A stretch of DNA of 64,000 nt from Woronichinia naegeliana WA131 (GTDB lineage Bacteria > Cyanobacteriota > Cyanobacteriia > Cyanobacteriales > Microcystaceae), in the NCBI GenBank assembly GCA_025370055.1, contig CP073041.1, positions 4,154,001-4,218,000 of the forward strand. Reading direction: 5' to 3'. Below, piece by piece: positions 1 through 9,200 of the stretch (the first letter of the stretch is position 1; each line of letters starts with the position of its first letter). The translations under genes and the position numbers were made by a program. The notes under the pieces are model-generated. The model had not been told where the DNA came from. It did no database searches and worked only from the letters and a program-made list of their open reading frames with translations.

Positions 1-1
1 T

Positions 2-895
2 ATGGTTCTGCACGAACCAGATCGCCAAAAGGTTCTCCAAAATTTAGCTCTATTTATGGGAGAAAATCAAGACAAAACTAAGCAAATAGAAATTGACAAA
101 AAAAGTTTGGATAATCATGTAATTGAATTCATTCAGTCCTTGGGCTATCCCGATAGTATTAATAGTGCCGCTTTTATCGAAAAAGTAGTGACAATCAGTG
201 AAATTCTGTTTCAAAAAGACCAGTTTTATGAATTTGCCCATCTTAGTTTTCAATCCTATCTAATGGCTAAGGAAATCACTGATCAAGGTCTGGAGGATTT
301 ACTCTTTGACAAAATTACCGAAAAAACTGATTGGTGGAGAGATACAGCGAAACTTTATGCTGCTTCTCAGCGAAATCCTTCTATTTTTCGTCGTCGTTTA
401 GTTGCTTTAAATAATGAGGATGCAACGGCTTTAGCAAAGGAGTGTTTGCTAGAAATTCCCCATGATCATCTTGAACCTGAGTTATTGGCCGAGTTAAAAG
501 CGGTTGAAAAAACAGTTCAAAATTCTCTTTATCAACAATTGGAAACTTTTTTGAAAAATAGTCAATGGAAAGAGGCAGACAAAGAAACAGACCGCCTAAT
601 GTTGCAAATCGTGGGTAAGGAGACTGATCAATGGTTAAACGAAGAAGATATTCAAAACTTTCCCTGTGAGGATTTACGGGCGATTGACAAGCTCTGGGTA
701 GATTACAGTAAGGGCAAATTTGGCTTTTCCGTGCAGAAAAAAGTCTGGATGGCTTGCGGTGGTGTCGCCGGGGAGTCTGATTATGAAGTCTATAAAAAAT
801 TTGCTGACCAAGTGGGTTGGCGACGGAGCGGCAACTGGTTGGGCTATGATGAGCTAACTTTTTCTTTGATGGATTGGTATGTTGTGGAAGGGTAG
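2..895 (+). CDS. NACHT-type NTPase with C-terminal GUN4 domain (3' part only)
   Basis: The reading frame is open at the window edge, so the first in-frame ATG is probably internal and the N-terminus with the expected P-loop lies upstream. Residues about 1-165 resemble the helical region after a NACHT/STAND ATPase, with the typical phrase YEFAHLSFQSYLMAKEI. Residues about 170-297 are a GUN4 domain (LEDFL-like start, WKEADKETDRLML, IDKLWVDYSKGKFGFSVQKK, GWRRSGNWLGYDELTFS). GUN4 binds tetrapyrroles and in its stand-alone form activates Mg-chelatase. When fused to NTPases in cyanobacteria its role is unclear; sensing or signalling is an inference. No partner gene is visible downstream. Confidence 0.75.
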   Translation: MVLHEPDRQKVLQNLALFMGENQDKTKQIEIDKKSLDNHVIEFIQSLGYPDSINSAAFIEKVVTISEILFQKDQFYEFAHLSFQSYLMAKEITDQGLEDLLFDKITEKTDWWRDTAKLYAASQRNPSIFRRRLVALNNEDATALAKECLLEIPHDHLEPELLAELKAVEKTVQNSLYQQLETFLKNSQWKEADKETDRLMLQIVGKETDQWLNEEDIQNFPCEDLRAIDKLWVDYSKGKFGFSVQKKVWMACGGVAGESDYEVYKKFADQVGWRRSGNWLGYDELTFSLMDWYVVEG

Positions 896-1157
896 TAAGA
901 AACACGCACACCTACCAGCATCCCAAAGTAAAAAATCGAGATATATTACCATGTCTCTTTTCTCGCGCAGCGACTTGTAACCTGTAGCCTATCACAGATT
1001 GAAGAATTTTAAAACCTTAATTTTGGGCTATTTTTTCACGAGATCATAGGGTTTTCCTCAATTCATTACCTGACACCAACGGTCTAAAAAATTGAATTGA
1101 GATAACAAAACAAGAACTATTGCTCTGGTCAGGTCAGTTTTGTTACCTGATCGCCCA

Positions 1158-1925
1158 TCAAGAATCATTGAAAAAACGCATCGCAATTTTGGGATCATAG
1201 GCATTGGCCGCCACAAATTTTTCCGCCACCGCTTGAATTTCTGGATTGGTTGCCACAGTCTCGCCCCAGGGCAACGGTATTTGTCCAGGTGAATGTTTTT
1301 TGCGGTCTTTCACCTTCAGAATTTTCGGCAACAAACGACAACCCCAAGAAAATCGCCTTTCTGACTTCGGTTTCGGTTTGTATTTCTTGCAAAACTTGCG
1401 GTATTTTTTGGCACATTCATCCAAAGATTTACCTAAACTTAAAAAAGCAGGATGCCACTGAGTTAAACCATCATCCGTTAGGCGATCATGAATGCCATAA
1501 TTAGAAAAATCATAAAAGAAACCCGCTTGCATTCCCGCCGCTTTAGGGTTAGCATGAATATATCGTAAAGTATTTAAAACCCGCTTGTAATCACCATTCG
1601 GAAACCCGCCACTGTAATACCGTGCCTCCCAAAAATGTCCCGTTCGATTTAACATCCGATTGAAACACATGGCGGTGTACCAGTTAATCCAGTGCATAAT
1701 TTTGGATAAATCTTCAGGACTTTTCGGCTCCAACAAATAATGAACATGATTGCTCATAATGCAAAGTGCATAGAGCTTAAAACCAAATTTTTTCTTAGCT
1801 TGATTAAGAGCATATAAAAAAACTTCACGACATTCATGGCGTAATAATTTAAACTCTCGATTATTACAACGAACAGTGATATGGTAGCAGTAACCTGCTT
1901 GTAAATGCCTAGGCTGACGACTCAT
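1158..1925 (-). CDS. REP-associated tyrosine transposase (RAYT, Y1/HUH type)
   Basis: 255-residue protein of the IS200/IS605-like Y1 transposase superfamily. The HUH motif is visible as NHVHYLL near residue 60, the region WYTAMCFNRMLNRTGHFWEARYYS carries candidate catalytic tyrosines, and YIHANPKAAG is typical of RAYTs. A basic C-terminal tail (KKYKPKPKSERR) probably contacts DNA. RAYTs are single-copy domesticated transposases that nick and bind short hairpins with a GTAG foot. The region immediately upstream (1950-2481) holds six such hairpins, which supports the assignment. It looks intact. Confidence 0.88.
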   Translation of the reverse strand: MSRQPRHLQAGYCYHITVRCNNREFKLLRHECREVFLYALNQAKKKFGFKLYALCIMSNHVHYLLEPKSPEDLSKIMHWINWYTAMCFNRMLNRTGHFWEARYYSGGFPNGDYKRVLNTLRYIHANPKAAGMQAGFFYDFSNYGIHDRLTDDGLTQWHPAFLSLGKSLDECAKKYRKFCKKYKPKPKSERRFSWGCRLLPKILKVKDRKKHSPGQIPLPWGETVATNPEIQAVAEKFVAANAYDPKIAMRFFNDS

Positions 1926-1949
1926 AAAGTTAATATCAAAGAAAAGTCA

Positions 1950-1972
1950 GTAGGGGCGAATTGCGTTCGCCC
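1950..1972 (+). repeat. REP hairpin 1 with GTAG foot
   Basis: GTAG at 1950-1953 is followed by a perfect 7-bp stem (GGGCGAA / TTCGCCC) with a 5-nt loop. It lies 25 nt upstream of the RAYT start codon. Confidence 0.75.
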
Positions 1973-2107
1973 AAAAAGGCAATTTGATCACCATAAATAT
2001 AATATTAGTTCCACTCAAGGCACGAGATTTTATTCCCATTTATAACCGCATTTTGTTGATCATTGATTACCCATTTTTTATCACATTGATAACCGCGATT
2101 GTTTATT

Positions 2108-2130
2108 GGGCGCACGCCATGCGCCCCTAC
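2108..2130 (-). repeat. REP hairpin 2 with GTAG foot
   Basis: On the minus strand GTAG (complement of 2127-2130) precedes a 7-bp perfect stem, GGGCGCA / TGCGCCC, with a 5-nt loop. The foot is the same as hairpin 1 but the stem differs at matched positions on both arms. Confidence 0.72.
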
Positions 2131-2182
2131 AGTGAATATAGAAAAATGTGGCGGCGATCGCATTAAATTTTACCCATATTTT

Positions 2183-2207
2183 GTAGGGACTTAACACTGT
2201 TAAGTCC
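2183..2207 (+). repeat. REP hairpin 3 with GTAG foot
   Basis: GTAG at 2183-2186 is followed by a 9-bp perfect stem, GGACTTAAC / GTTAAGTCC, with loop ACT. Confidence 0.75.
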
Positions 2208-2230
2208 TCCAATCAACGTAATAGAAAACA

Positions 2231-2330
2231 GCGTTAAAAAAAGGACATAAGCGTTAAAAAAAGGACATAAGCGTTAAAAAAAGGACATAAGCGTTAAAAA
2301 AAGGACATAAGCGTTAAAAAAAGGACATAA
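2231..2330 (+). repeat. Tandem repeat, five exact 20-bp units
   Basis: Five identical head-to-tail copies of GCGTTAAAAAAAGGACATAA. The last nine-base part of the final unit (GGACATAA plus the next T) is one arm of hairpin 4, so the array looks like an amplification of one flank of a REP element. Confidence 0.95.
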
Positions 2331-2347
2331 TGGTATTATGTCCCTAC
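2323..2347 (-). repeat. REP hairpin 4 with GTAG foot
   Basis: On the minus strand GTAG (complement of 2344-2347) precedes a 9-bp stem GGACATAAT / ATTATGTCC with a 3-nt loop. The distal arm comes from the last unit of the tandem repeat. Confidence 0.75.
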
Positions 2348-2406
2348 GGTTAATTTTGTTTAGTAGAAAAAGATAGCCGCGATCGCATTAAAATTACCCA
2401 TTTTCC

Positions 2407-2431
2407 GTAGGGATTTAACACTGTTAAATCC
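2407..2431 (+). repeat. REP hairpin 5 with GTAG foot
   Basis: GTAG at 2407-2410 is followed by a 9-bp stem GGATTTAAC / GTTAAATCC with loop ACT. It is a near copy of hairpin 3 carrying a compensatory C-to-T / G-to-A pair change in the stem. Confidence 0.75.
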
Positions 2432-2456
2432 AGATAAGTGTCATCATCAAGGACAA

Positions 2457-2481
2457 GGACATAATGGTATTATGTCCCTAC
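2457..2481 (-). repeat. REP hairpin 6 with GTAG foot
   Basis: Same 25-nt sequence as hairpin 4, on the minus strand: GTAG foot, 9-bp stem, 3-nt loop. Confidence 0.75.
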
Positions 2482-2637
2482 GGTAAATTTTGTTTAATTG
2501 ATTATTGCTGTAGAGAAATATGGCGGCGATCGCTAATCCAAAAATCATTAATAAATTGCATCGTAAATCGGCGATCGTTTGAGTCCATTCTGCTCGGATG
2601 GAAACCAGCTCAGACTCTACTTGTGTGTACACAGTAG

Positions 2638-2695
2638 GTATTACGCGAACTAAAACCTGAAACCCTTGCTACAGGGCAAATTTAGAATTACTGAT
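2638..2695 (-). repeat. Dispersed 58-bp repeat, copy 1
   Basis: Read on the minus strand this segment matches 29629-29686 on the plus strand with about five mismatches over 58 positions. No coding potential or obvious hairpin foot was seen. Function unknown. Confidence 0.7.
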
Positions 2696-2707
2696 TGATG
2701 ACACGCC

Positions 2708-3127
2708 CTAAGACGGGAGCGTTTTCTTCAGATTTTTGGGATCGCGATGGACTTGAGGGAAGCCCAGGGGTTTAATTTCCTGTTCTGTACGATTCTCTTC
2801 CAATTGTCTTAAGGTCGTATAGTCAGCCCAATAAATACAGTCAACAGGACAGGTATCGATCGCCTCTTGCACAATCGCCTCGGTATCGCCATCCTGATTA
2901 AAGACCCGCGATCGCCCATAATTGGCCTCAATAAAGAAAGTATTTGGGGCAACATGGGCACAATGCTTACAACCGATGCAGGTGATTTCATCCACATAAA
3001 CCCCCTTTTGTCGGTCTAGTCCCCCCAACTCTGGCTCGAATCCAGTGCGGTCAGATAAATTACGTAGTATTCCCCCCAACTCTGGCTCAAAACCGGTGCG
3101 ATCGGGGGGCGAGGAAAAGTCAGCCAT
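2708..3127 (-). CDS. Ferredoxin-like 4Fe-4S protein of the ycf35 cluster
   Basis: 139-residue soluble protein. The first cysteine cluster is CIGCKHC with a downstream CPVDC, a pattern for a [4Fe-4S] cluster in a bacterial-type ferredoxin fold, within VYVDEITCIGCKHCAHVAPNTF. The N-terminus contains the 11-residue phrase DRTGFEPELGG twice, separated by about six residues. The start chosen (MADFSS) overlaps the stop of the upstream ycf35 gene by one base (TAATG), which implies translational coupling. Probably an electron carrier; its partner is unknown. Confidence 0.85.
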   Translation of the reverse strand: MADFSSPPDRTGFEPELGGILRNLSDRTGFEPELGGLDRQKGVYVDEITCIGCKHCAHVAPNTFFIEANYGRSRVFNQDGDTEAIVQEAIDTCPVDCIYWADYTTLRQLEENRTEQEIKPLGFPQVHRDPKNLKKTLPS

Positions 3128-3513
3128 TAGGCACTCCAACGTTGAACCACCAAGCGAATCGAACCATCTTGGTTATTTTGCTGTTCCGCCACCTGAAAAC
3201 CTTGTTTACTGGTTTCCAACAAAATGGTTTGTAGTGCGTAACCCTGGGTCACTTTTTTCAGAAAACCTTCTACGGAAAGAGGCTGCTGCCAATATTGTAG
3301 ATCGGCCACCAGTTCATACTCCTGACCATTCCAACGAAAACCTAAATCATAGTTATTCTCTTGTTTGACCACGATCGCTGCCTGTAGGGTTTGGCCCTGA
3401 TAACCTCTGACCATTTCTGGCCCCTCTTGCCAATCAATACCTAGATTAGTTAAAGCACCTTTAAGAGAATCTAAGTTACGGATTTGAGTCTTGATATTAC
3501 TAAAGTGTGACAT
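3127..3513 (-). CDS. ycf35: Ycf35 / DUF1257 family protein
   Basis: 128-residue protein starting MSHFSNIKTQIRNLDSLKGAL, which is the hallmark of the DUF1257/Ycf35 family conserved in cyanobacteria and red-algal plastids. No biochemical role is established. It is in an operon between DUF2997 (upstream, 63-bp gap) and the ferredoxin-like gene (stop/start overlap). The fixed trio suggests a shared redox-related task, which is inference. Confidence 0.9.
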   Translation of the reverse strand: MSHFSNIKTQIRNLDSLKGALTNLGIDWQEGPEMVRGYQGQTLQAAIVVKQENNYDLGFRWNGQEYELVADLQYWQQPLSVEGFLKKVTQGYALQTILLETSKQGFQVAEQQNNQDGSIRLVVQRWSA

Positions 3514-3576
3514 GGCGTTATTTTGATAAAAAGAAACAACATTGGAATCGGAAAATCAAAAGGCTGGTAGCAAAAA

Positions 3577-3792
3577 TTACCAACTATGATAATCGTTGGC
3601 CTGATTGACCTTGAGAGTTTGGTCATTGGTTTGGGCGTAATAGTCAGCCGTTGTGGCCTGGGAGAGAACATTTCCCAGTTGGGCTTCGATCGCCGCCGTA
3701 ACTTCTTGACAAGAGTTTCCTACGATTCCCGTCACCATCTCTTTGACACGGCCATCTGGGTAAATCACAAATTCTAGGGTTTCCATATTCAT
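3577..3792 (-). CDS. DUF2997 family protein
   Basis: 71-residue protein containing METLEFVIYPDGRVKEMVTGIVG, typical of the DUF2997 family. First gene of the DUF2997-ycf35-ferredoxin operon. I prefer the upstream ATG (MNMETL) because a GAGGA ribosome-binding site lies about 6 bases before it; the second ATG is two codons in. Function unknown. Confidence 0.85.
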   Translation of the reverse strand: MNMETLEFVIYPDGRVKEMVTGIVGNSCQEVTAAIEAQLGNVLSQATTADYYAQTNDQTLKVNQANDYHSW

Positions 3793-4103
3793 GAGCGATC
3801 CTCAGTTAACCGTTGATCTTGAGCGGGGCCAGAAATCGTATTAGTACTAAGCATGGGAATAAACTTTTTACCAGTTTAAACTGATTTGTCCAAATATCTT
3901 ATCAAAAATTCATATTTATGACAGAATTTATTCTTGTTTCTGTATCATTTCTGTAACATTAGTTAACTACGACCCAAGGAAGAACAGCAAGGCTTCTCGG
4001 TCTAGTCCCACCAGCCTGGAGCCGCATCTCAGCAAGCTTGGTCAAGAGATAAATACGATAACGATTGAGAAATATGTATAGAGAACCTAGGAAATAGCAA
4101 TGG
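3793..4103. other. Intergenic region, promoter side of the DUF2997 operon
   Basis: About 310 bases between the DUF2997 start and the 3' end of the TPR protein gene. AT-rich at 3860-3960, so it probably carries the operon promoter on the minus strand. I see no gene, RNA or repeat in it. Confidence 0.5.
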
Positions 4104-4901
4104 TCAATTAGCGTCACGAGAGGGAGGTAACAGAGGCAGAGTGGTCGAGGACAGCTTTTGTTGTAGTGTTTGTAGGGATTTTTCTAAATTGTTGACTTTG
4201 TTGTTCAGTCTGGCGATCTCCATTTGGGATGCTTCTGTTTGATTGGTACGAAGATTAATTAATTCTTGTCGTAAGGCGGCTTGTTCCCGATGCAGTGTTT
4301 GGATTTCCCGCTCTAGTTTTTGGTTGATCTGGTCTAGATCGGTACGACTTTGTAGGACGTAGGGTAAACGATTGTGGGTTAATAGGTAAGTCATCACTCC
4401 TAGCACGACAGCACCACTGAAAATACCGAGGTAAAGCCAGCGTTGTTGACGTTTTTGGCGATCGCGTTGAAATGTTTGTAATAAATTGAGAGCTTCTTCT
4501 GAGTCTGGTTGAATGGCTAAACATTGACGGACTTGCCGATGGAATTGGGTTGCATCTTCCCGTTTATGGGATCGTCTCCAGCGTCCTAAATAGGCACTGG
4601 CAGAAGCCAACATCATGGCCGCCGAACTGGGATTAAAGGCGATCGCTTCTTGTAACTCTAAAATGGCATCATCCCAATATTGCAAACGCAAATAACCCTG
4701 GGCGCGGGTAAAATGGGCTTGCGACTCCTTTTCTGCCTTGGCAATTTCTTCGGGCGCAATACCTAGCTCCGTGACAATTTTTTCGAGTTCATGAGGGGTG
4801 GGAATGCGTTTAGTCGATTGACTTAATTCCGTAACCCGTTCAATATAGGTTTCGATTACACTGCTCGGCATTAGGGGCATAGTAGGAACTGTAAATAGCA
4901 A
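4104..4901 (-). CDS. TPR-containing membrane protein with C-terminal coiled coil
   Basis: 265 residues. A TPR-like region is visible at about 60-140 (ARAQGYLRLQYWDDAILELQEAIAFNPSS and a second unit ending QCLAIQPDSEEAL). It is followed by one transmembrane segment (LYLGIFSGAVVLGVMTYLL, about 157-175) and a long heptad-rich coiled coil (about 185-250). The start is uncertain: MLFTV, MPLMP and MPSSV are all possible and the last two fit a shorter protein better. I do not recognise the exact family. It probably scaffolds a membrane-bound complex. Confidence 0.7.
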   Translation of the reverse strand: MLFTVPTMPLMPSSVIETYIERVTELSQSTKRIPTPHELEKIVTELGIAPEEIAKAEKESQAHFTRAQGYLRLQYWDDAILELQEAIAFNPSSAAMMLASASAYLGRWRRSHKREDATQFHRQVRQCLAIQPDSEEALNLLQTFQRDRQKRQQRWLYLGIFSGAVVLGVMTYLLTHNRLPYVLQSRTDLDQINQKLEREIQTLHREQAALRQELINLRTNQTEASQMEIARLNNKVNNLEKSLQTLQQKLSSTTLPLLPPSRDAN

Positions 4902-4944
4902 GTCTGGATAACAGGGCCGTTGGCTGAACGACCCTCAGCCGGTT

Positions 4945-5601
4945 TTAAACCTGGGCAAAAAGTTGTTCTAAGGGCAGGGCAGAAACATCCGGTTTACTAA
5001 TAATTTCCAGAATTTTGTGATCCGCAGTGGACTGGAAAAGAGCTTCGACGCAAACTTGTGCTACTTTCTGACGGGGAATACTCCCTTCAAATAAACTATC
5101 GGCCCCAGCCATAACAATCCCATTGGCATTATCTTCATTTTTTAGACCCCCAGGCCGCACAATCGTATAATTTAAGCCGCTCTTTTGTAGATAGGCTTCC
5201 GCCTGTTGCTTCCAAAAAAGAATTAACCAAAAGAGATTGAGAGGATGGAAGAATTGGGAAACACAAAGAGAAGAGACCAAGATAAATTTTTGAATGTTAT
5301 TGGCCTTGGCTACATCGACTAAGTTGCGAGTTCCTAAGTAATCCACCTGATAGGGGCCAGTGATATCTAAACTGGGTCTCGCTCCCGTTGCACAGAAGAC
5401 CACATCACAATCAGCGATCGCGGCCTTTAGGGTTTGAGGTTGCAGCACATCTCCCACGACAATTTCTGCTTGGGGCGGTAATAACGTTTTGGCCTGATCA
5501 AAATTTCGTACCATTGCCCGCACAGCAATCTGTCGAGCCACTAAGGTTTCCACAATCCGCCGTCCTGTTTCCCCTGTTGCGCCGACTACTAAGGCTTTCA
5601 T
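4945..5601 (-). CDS. NAD(P)-binding SDR-like protein (NmrA/Ycf39-type)
   Basis: 218-residue atypical short-chain dehydrogenase. The N-terminal GATGETGRR is the Rossmann dinucleotide-binding motif, followed by VVGDV, the CATGAR strand, the LVSSL active-site region and NYTIVRPGGL. The canonical YxxxK is not obvious, as usual for divergent NmrA-like proteins. Such proteins bind NAD(P) and often serve as chaperone-like or reductase factors in plastid and cyanobacterial membranes. Exact substrate unknown. Confidence 0.8.
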   Translation of the reverse strand: MKALVVGATGETGRRIVETLVARQIAVRAMVRNFDQAKTLLPPQAEIVVGDVLQPQTLKAAIADCDVVFCATGARPSLDITGPYQVDYLGTRNLVDVAKANNIQKFILVSSLCVSQFFHPLNLFWLILFWKQQAEAYLQKSGLNYTIVRPGGLKNEDNANGIVMAGADSLFEGSIPRQKVAQVCVEALFQSTADHKILEIISKPDVSALPLEQLFAQV

Positions 5602-6227
5602 TGACTGTAACTCTCCAGAGACTACAAACTGTTAACCCTTCTATTGTAGGCAGTTGTCACTAGATCAGTTTCAATACAAAAAAAGAGAAAAAGTTTAACT
5701 CAATCAGTGCTATTCGAGAATCTGTTAATTCAGGGCAAACGCATCAAAATTCTAGACTCTTTATTTGACAAGCCTTTTAGCATTTCATAAAAAATCAATA
5801 ATGATTGCTGAAACCTTTACCTAGCCTATCGTTCAAAAATAATATGCGTTTGCCCTGAGCCCTAGAAGAGCAAGAGGAGACGGTGCCGAATCAGTTGGGA
5901 AAGCCGACTCAGCGTCCGACATTGCGTTGGATTTTTCAATGTTTGAGGGGATTCATTGGGTTGTACTGGACGATTGTCCCCAAATTATCAATCTAACGCA
6001 TGAGCGCGAGAGACTTTGAGGCTTTTGGGGAGCTACTACTTGTCAGTATTATCTGTTGTCATGAGAGTTTTTCTTATTTTCTTTGTCCTTGTCTTTAGTA
6101 CGAAATGTGGGTTGTAAGGTGAGTGACTGGTTGATTTGATTGTAGCTATTCCGTTGCTATTTCTGAGCTTATTTTTTACTTTCTCTTAACCAGTACGGAA
6201 TATGGGTTAGAACAGCTCAATGATTAA
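5602..6227. other. Intergenic region with IS remains
   Basis: Roughly 625 bases without an intact gene. The middle holds a transposase remnant (separate entry, 5870-6065). Two short related motifs, near 6096-6112 (AGTACGAAATGTGGG) and 6192-6207 (AGTACGGAATATGGG), resemble the end of the element at 63717 and may be abandoned IS termini. The segment 5660-5870 is AT-rich without recognisable content. Confidence 0.55.
5870..6065 (+). pseudogene. Remnant of an IS1634-like transposase C-terminus
   Basis: Conceptual translation gives VPNQLGKPTQRPTLRWIFQ, and after a frame change a phrase like IINLTHERERL and then TCQYYL. These resemble the end of IS1634-group transposases (the RPTLRWIFQ ... QKYY tail). 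Frameshifted and lacking everything upstream, so dead. The partial element at the right edge of the window (63717 onward) appears to be of the same type. Confidence 0.55.
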
Positions 6228-9200
6228 TTAATCATCTTCGTAATCGTCGTCGTCATCGCCAAAATCATCCTCGTAGATTTCCTCCAGTTCCTCATCATCA
6301 TTATCGTCATTAGTGCGACGAAAACGGTTGCCGGTATAGACACGAGCGATGTTATCATCTAGCACCATGTGATCATCGCCATCTAAGTCTTCAACCTTGA
6401 GACGAGATTTACGACTAGCAATGGGTTGTTCCACTGTTTCCAGCAGATTGTAACTAGAGGAGCGATTATATCCGGTATCTTCGCTGCTATCTGCCATACT
6501 GAGAAGCTCTTCGTGGTTATTAAATCCCGTCCCAGCCGGAATCAGGCGACCAATAATCACATTTTCCTTCAGACCTCGCAACCAATCGGATTTTCCTTCG
6601 ATCGCCGCTTCAGTTAGCACACGAGTTGTTTCCTGGAAGGAAGCTGCACTAATAAAGCTATCCGTATTCAAAGAGGCTTTTGTGATTCCCAGCAGTACAG
6701 GGGTATAACGGGCTGGCGCACCTCCCGTAATGGCCATAGCCTCATTCACCTGTTCCACCTGACGCAATTCAATCAACTCCCCAGGTAACATAATTGTGTC
6801 ACCACCATCATCAATACGAACCTTAGAGGTCATTTGACGAACAATGACTTCAATATGTTTATCGGAAATATCGATCCCTTGGGACTGATACACCATCTGC
6901 ACTTGATTGACCAAGAACTTCTGGGCAGCCTGTAATCCCATCAACGCCCCTTCATATACGCCTTTGATATCAACGTAGTAACTGAAGAAAACATCAAGGA
7001 TTTCATGAGGATTGGCCGGGCCATCGGTCAGAGGATCTCCCACTGTCACCCTTTGTTCATCGGCGACCATGGCATTTTGGCCTGGTAGCAAGGGATATTC
7101 GCTGATCGTACCATCATCTTCAATGATCTTGACATCAACGCTTTCATCCTCCATGTACTCTACCTGACAAACCCCTGGTTTACGGGCCAGAATACAAGCT
7201 TCTTTGGGTTTACGAGCCTCAAGCAGTTCTTCGATCCGAGGTAAACCTTGAATAATATCACCAGTTTTAGCCCGTTCAAACACGAGTAATACTAAGTTGT
7301 CTCCCCGTTGTACGAGATCTTCATGGTCAATATGCAAAACTGCACCAGGAGACACTCGATAAGGACGCGCTAAACGCAATTTAATTTCATAGCTATCCCC
7401 TTTCTCCGTAATTTTCAGCACTTGCCCCGATTCAGAAATAGAGACACCACTGGTTAAGGGAGAAGCTGCCACTAACAAAGCACCTTCTTTGACGAGGGGA
7501 GGTTCATTGACCGTAATGGTTTGAATATCCGCATCCCGAACAATCAGTACCCGACGCACCGATTCACTGCCACTTTTCACACCGCGAATCAAACCCGCTT
7601 CCTTACATTGGATCTCAGTGCGAGCCACAACAGCCCCGGCCGGAATTTGATCGCCATCTTTAATCAGTAGGCGGGTTTGGGTTGTACCACTATGGGGATC
7701 ATTTTCCGTATCCCGACGCAGGACAAGGGATTCTAAAATCACCAGTTGCAGACGTTGACAGTCCTCATCCTCATCATCTTGCAGTTCAATATCCGCCGAT
7801 AAATGGGCAATACTGTCCACATTGTCGCCTGACATTTCCAGTACCAATTGAGTACTGAGAAGATGGGAGCCTTCAACCGATTTAACCCGTTCACCATCCT
7901 TAAAGAATAAACGTTGAACAGAACGCAGTTCAATTTGTCGTCCGCCATCAGAATTCTGAGATCCCTGGGAAGGAGCAGCCGGTTCGTCAAACACCGTATA
8001 TTCTTCGACGGGGCGCAGCAACAGCCCTAAACCTTCCGTACTTTCGATCCATTCGGCCTGCCGTAATTCGGTCACGACTACTCCAGGTAAGACTTCTGTC
8101 CCTGGTTGAATCAGCTGACCGGCTTCAATTTTAATGGCATCGGGATCTACGTCTAGATGATATTCTCCTGGTTTAATAATAATTTCGCGGAGAATATCGT
8201 TCTTTTGGATGACTTCTACCACTCCACTGGATTGACAGAAAATATCCTTAACAACTTCAGTTCCTCCCTCTAAGTACTGACCATTCTCAACGATCAGCAG
8301 GGAAATATCTTTGTTGATTTCGTGGGTTTCTTCAGGAATCCAAAGTAAGGTTCCTCCCTTGGTCACTTCGTAGCCCTGTTTGCGGGTTCCTTTAGCAACT
8401 TCAATGCCTCCATAACGAATCAACCCTCCCGTTGTGGTGCGATAGCGATCATCGATCAGTTCTGCCACGATCGCATGATTAGTGACTTTCGTTCCAGGAG
8501 CAGTTTTCAGTAAAAAGCGTTGGCCATCAGCCGTATAGATAACGTATTGCTCCCGACCACCGGCACTTTCAACCTTGACCTGGGCCTGATCTAGCAGCAC
8601 CGAAGCCGTAATAATATCAATTTCCCGACTACCTTCTAAATGACGAACCACGCCGCCACTGACGGAGGTTAGTTTGGTTTCTGCCAGTACACTGCCAACC
8701 TGAACTTCTACCCCATTTTGGACAACGGATTCCGCCCCAGGGGGTAAGTTATAAACCTCACCAGAGAGTACCCAGATCAGTCCGCCCCGTTGAGCGATAC
8801 GGGTAGTGTTGCCCTGGCGATCGGTTTTTTCTTCCGGCACTAACTTGTCAAAGAAAACTTCCCCCGCTAAATCGGTGGATACATCCTTGGTTGCCCGCTC
8901 CGTTGAACGTTGGGCCTTAGAAAGGGAAACCTCCGTTAATAGCTGATCAGCTTCGACCGCATCCCCATTTTGGACAAAGACAAGAGAACCAGGCGTGAGG
9001 GAAATGGCTTGGGTTTGAGGCTTTTTACCTTCTCCCTTCCAGATTAAATCTCCGGCCACTTCGACCTGCTCGGCCTCTTCACCATGACGGGTACGGACTT
9101 TACGGGTATTGAGTCCTGGCCCCCATTTCACCGTTCCTTTGGCAGGAGCCTTGACTTGACGAGCCACTTCCCCAGTAAAAACTCCCCCGGTGTGGAAAGT

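Noticed and set aside
2231-2330. CRISPR array
   Set aside because: The 20-bp units are contiguous with no spacers and no cas gene is nearby.
2447-2632. Possible 61-residue protein with one hydrophobic segment
   Set aside because: Its last third overlaps a REP hairpin, and only a vague resemblance to small coiled-coil membrane proteins was seen. Possibly a decayed remnant, too weak to annotate.
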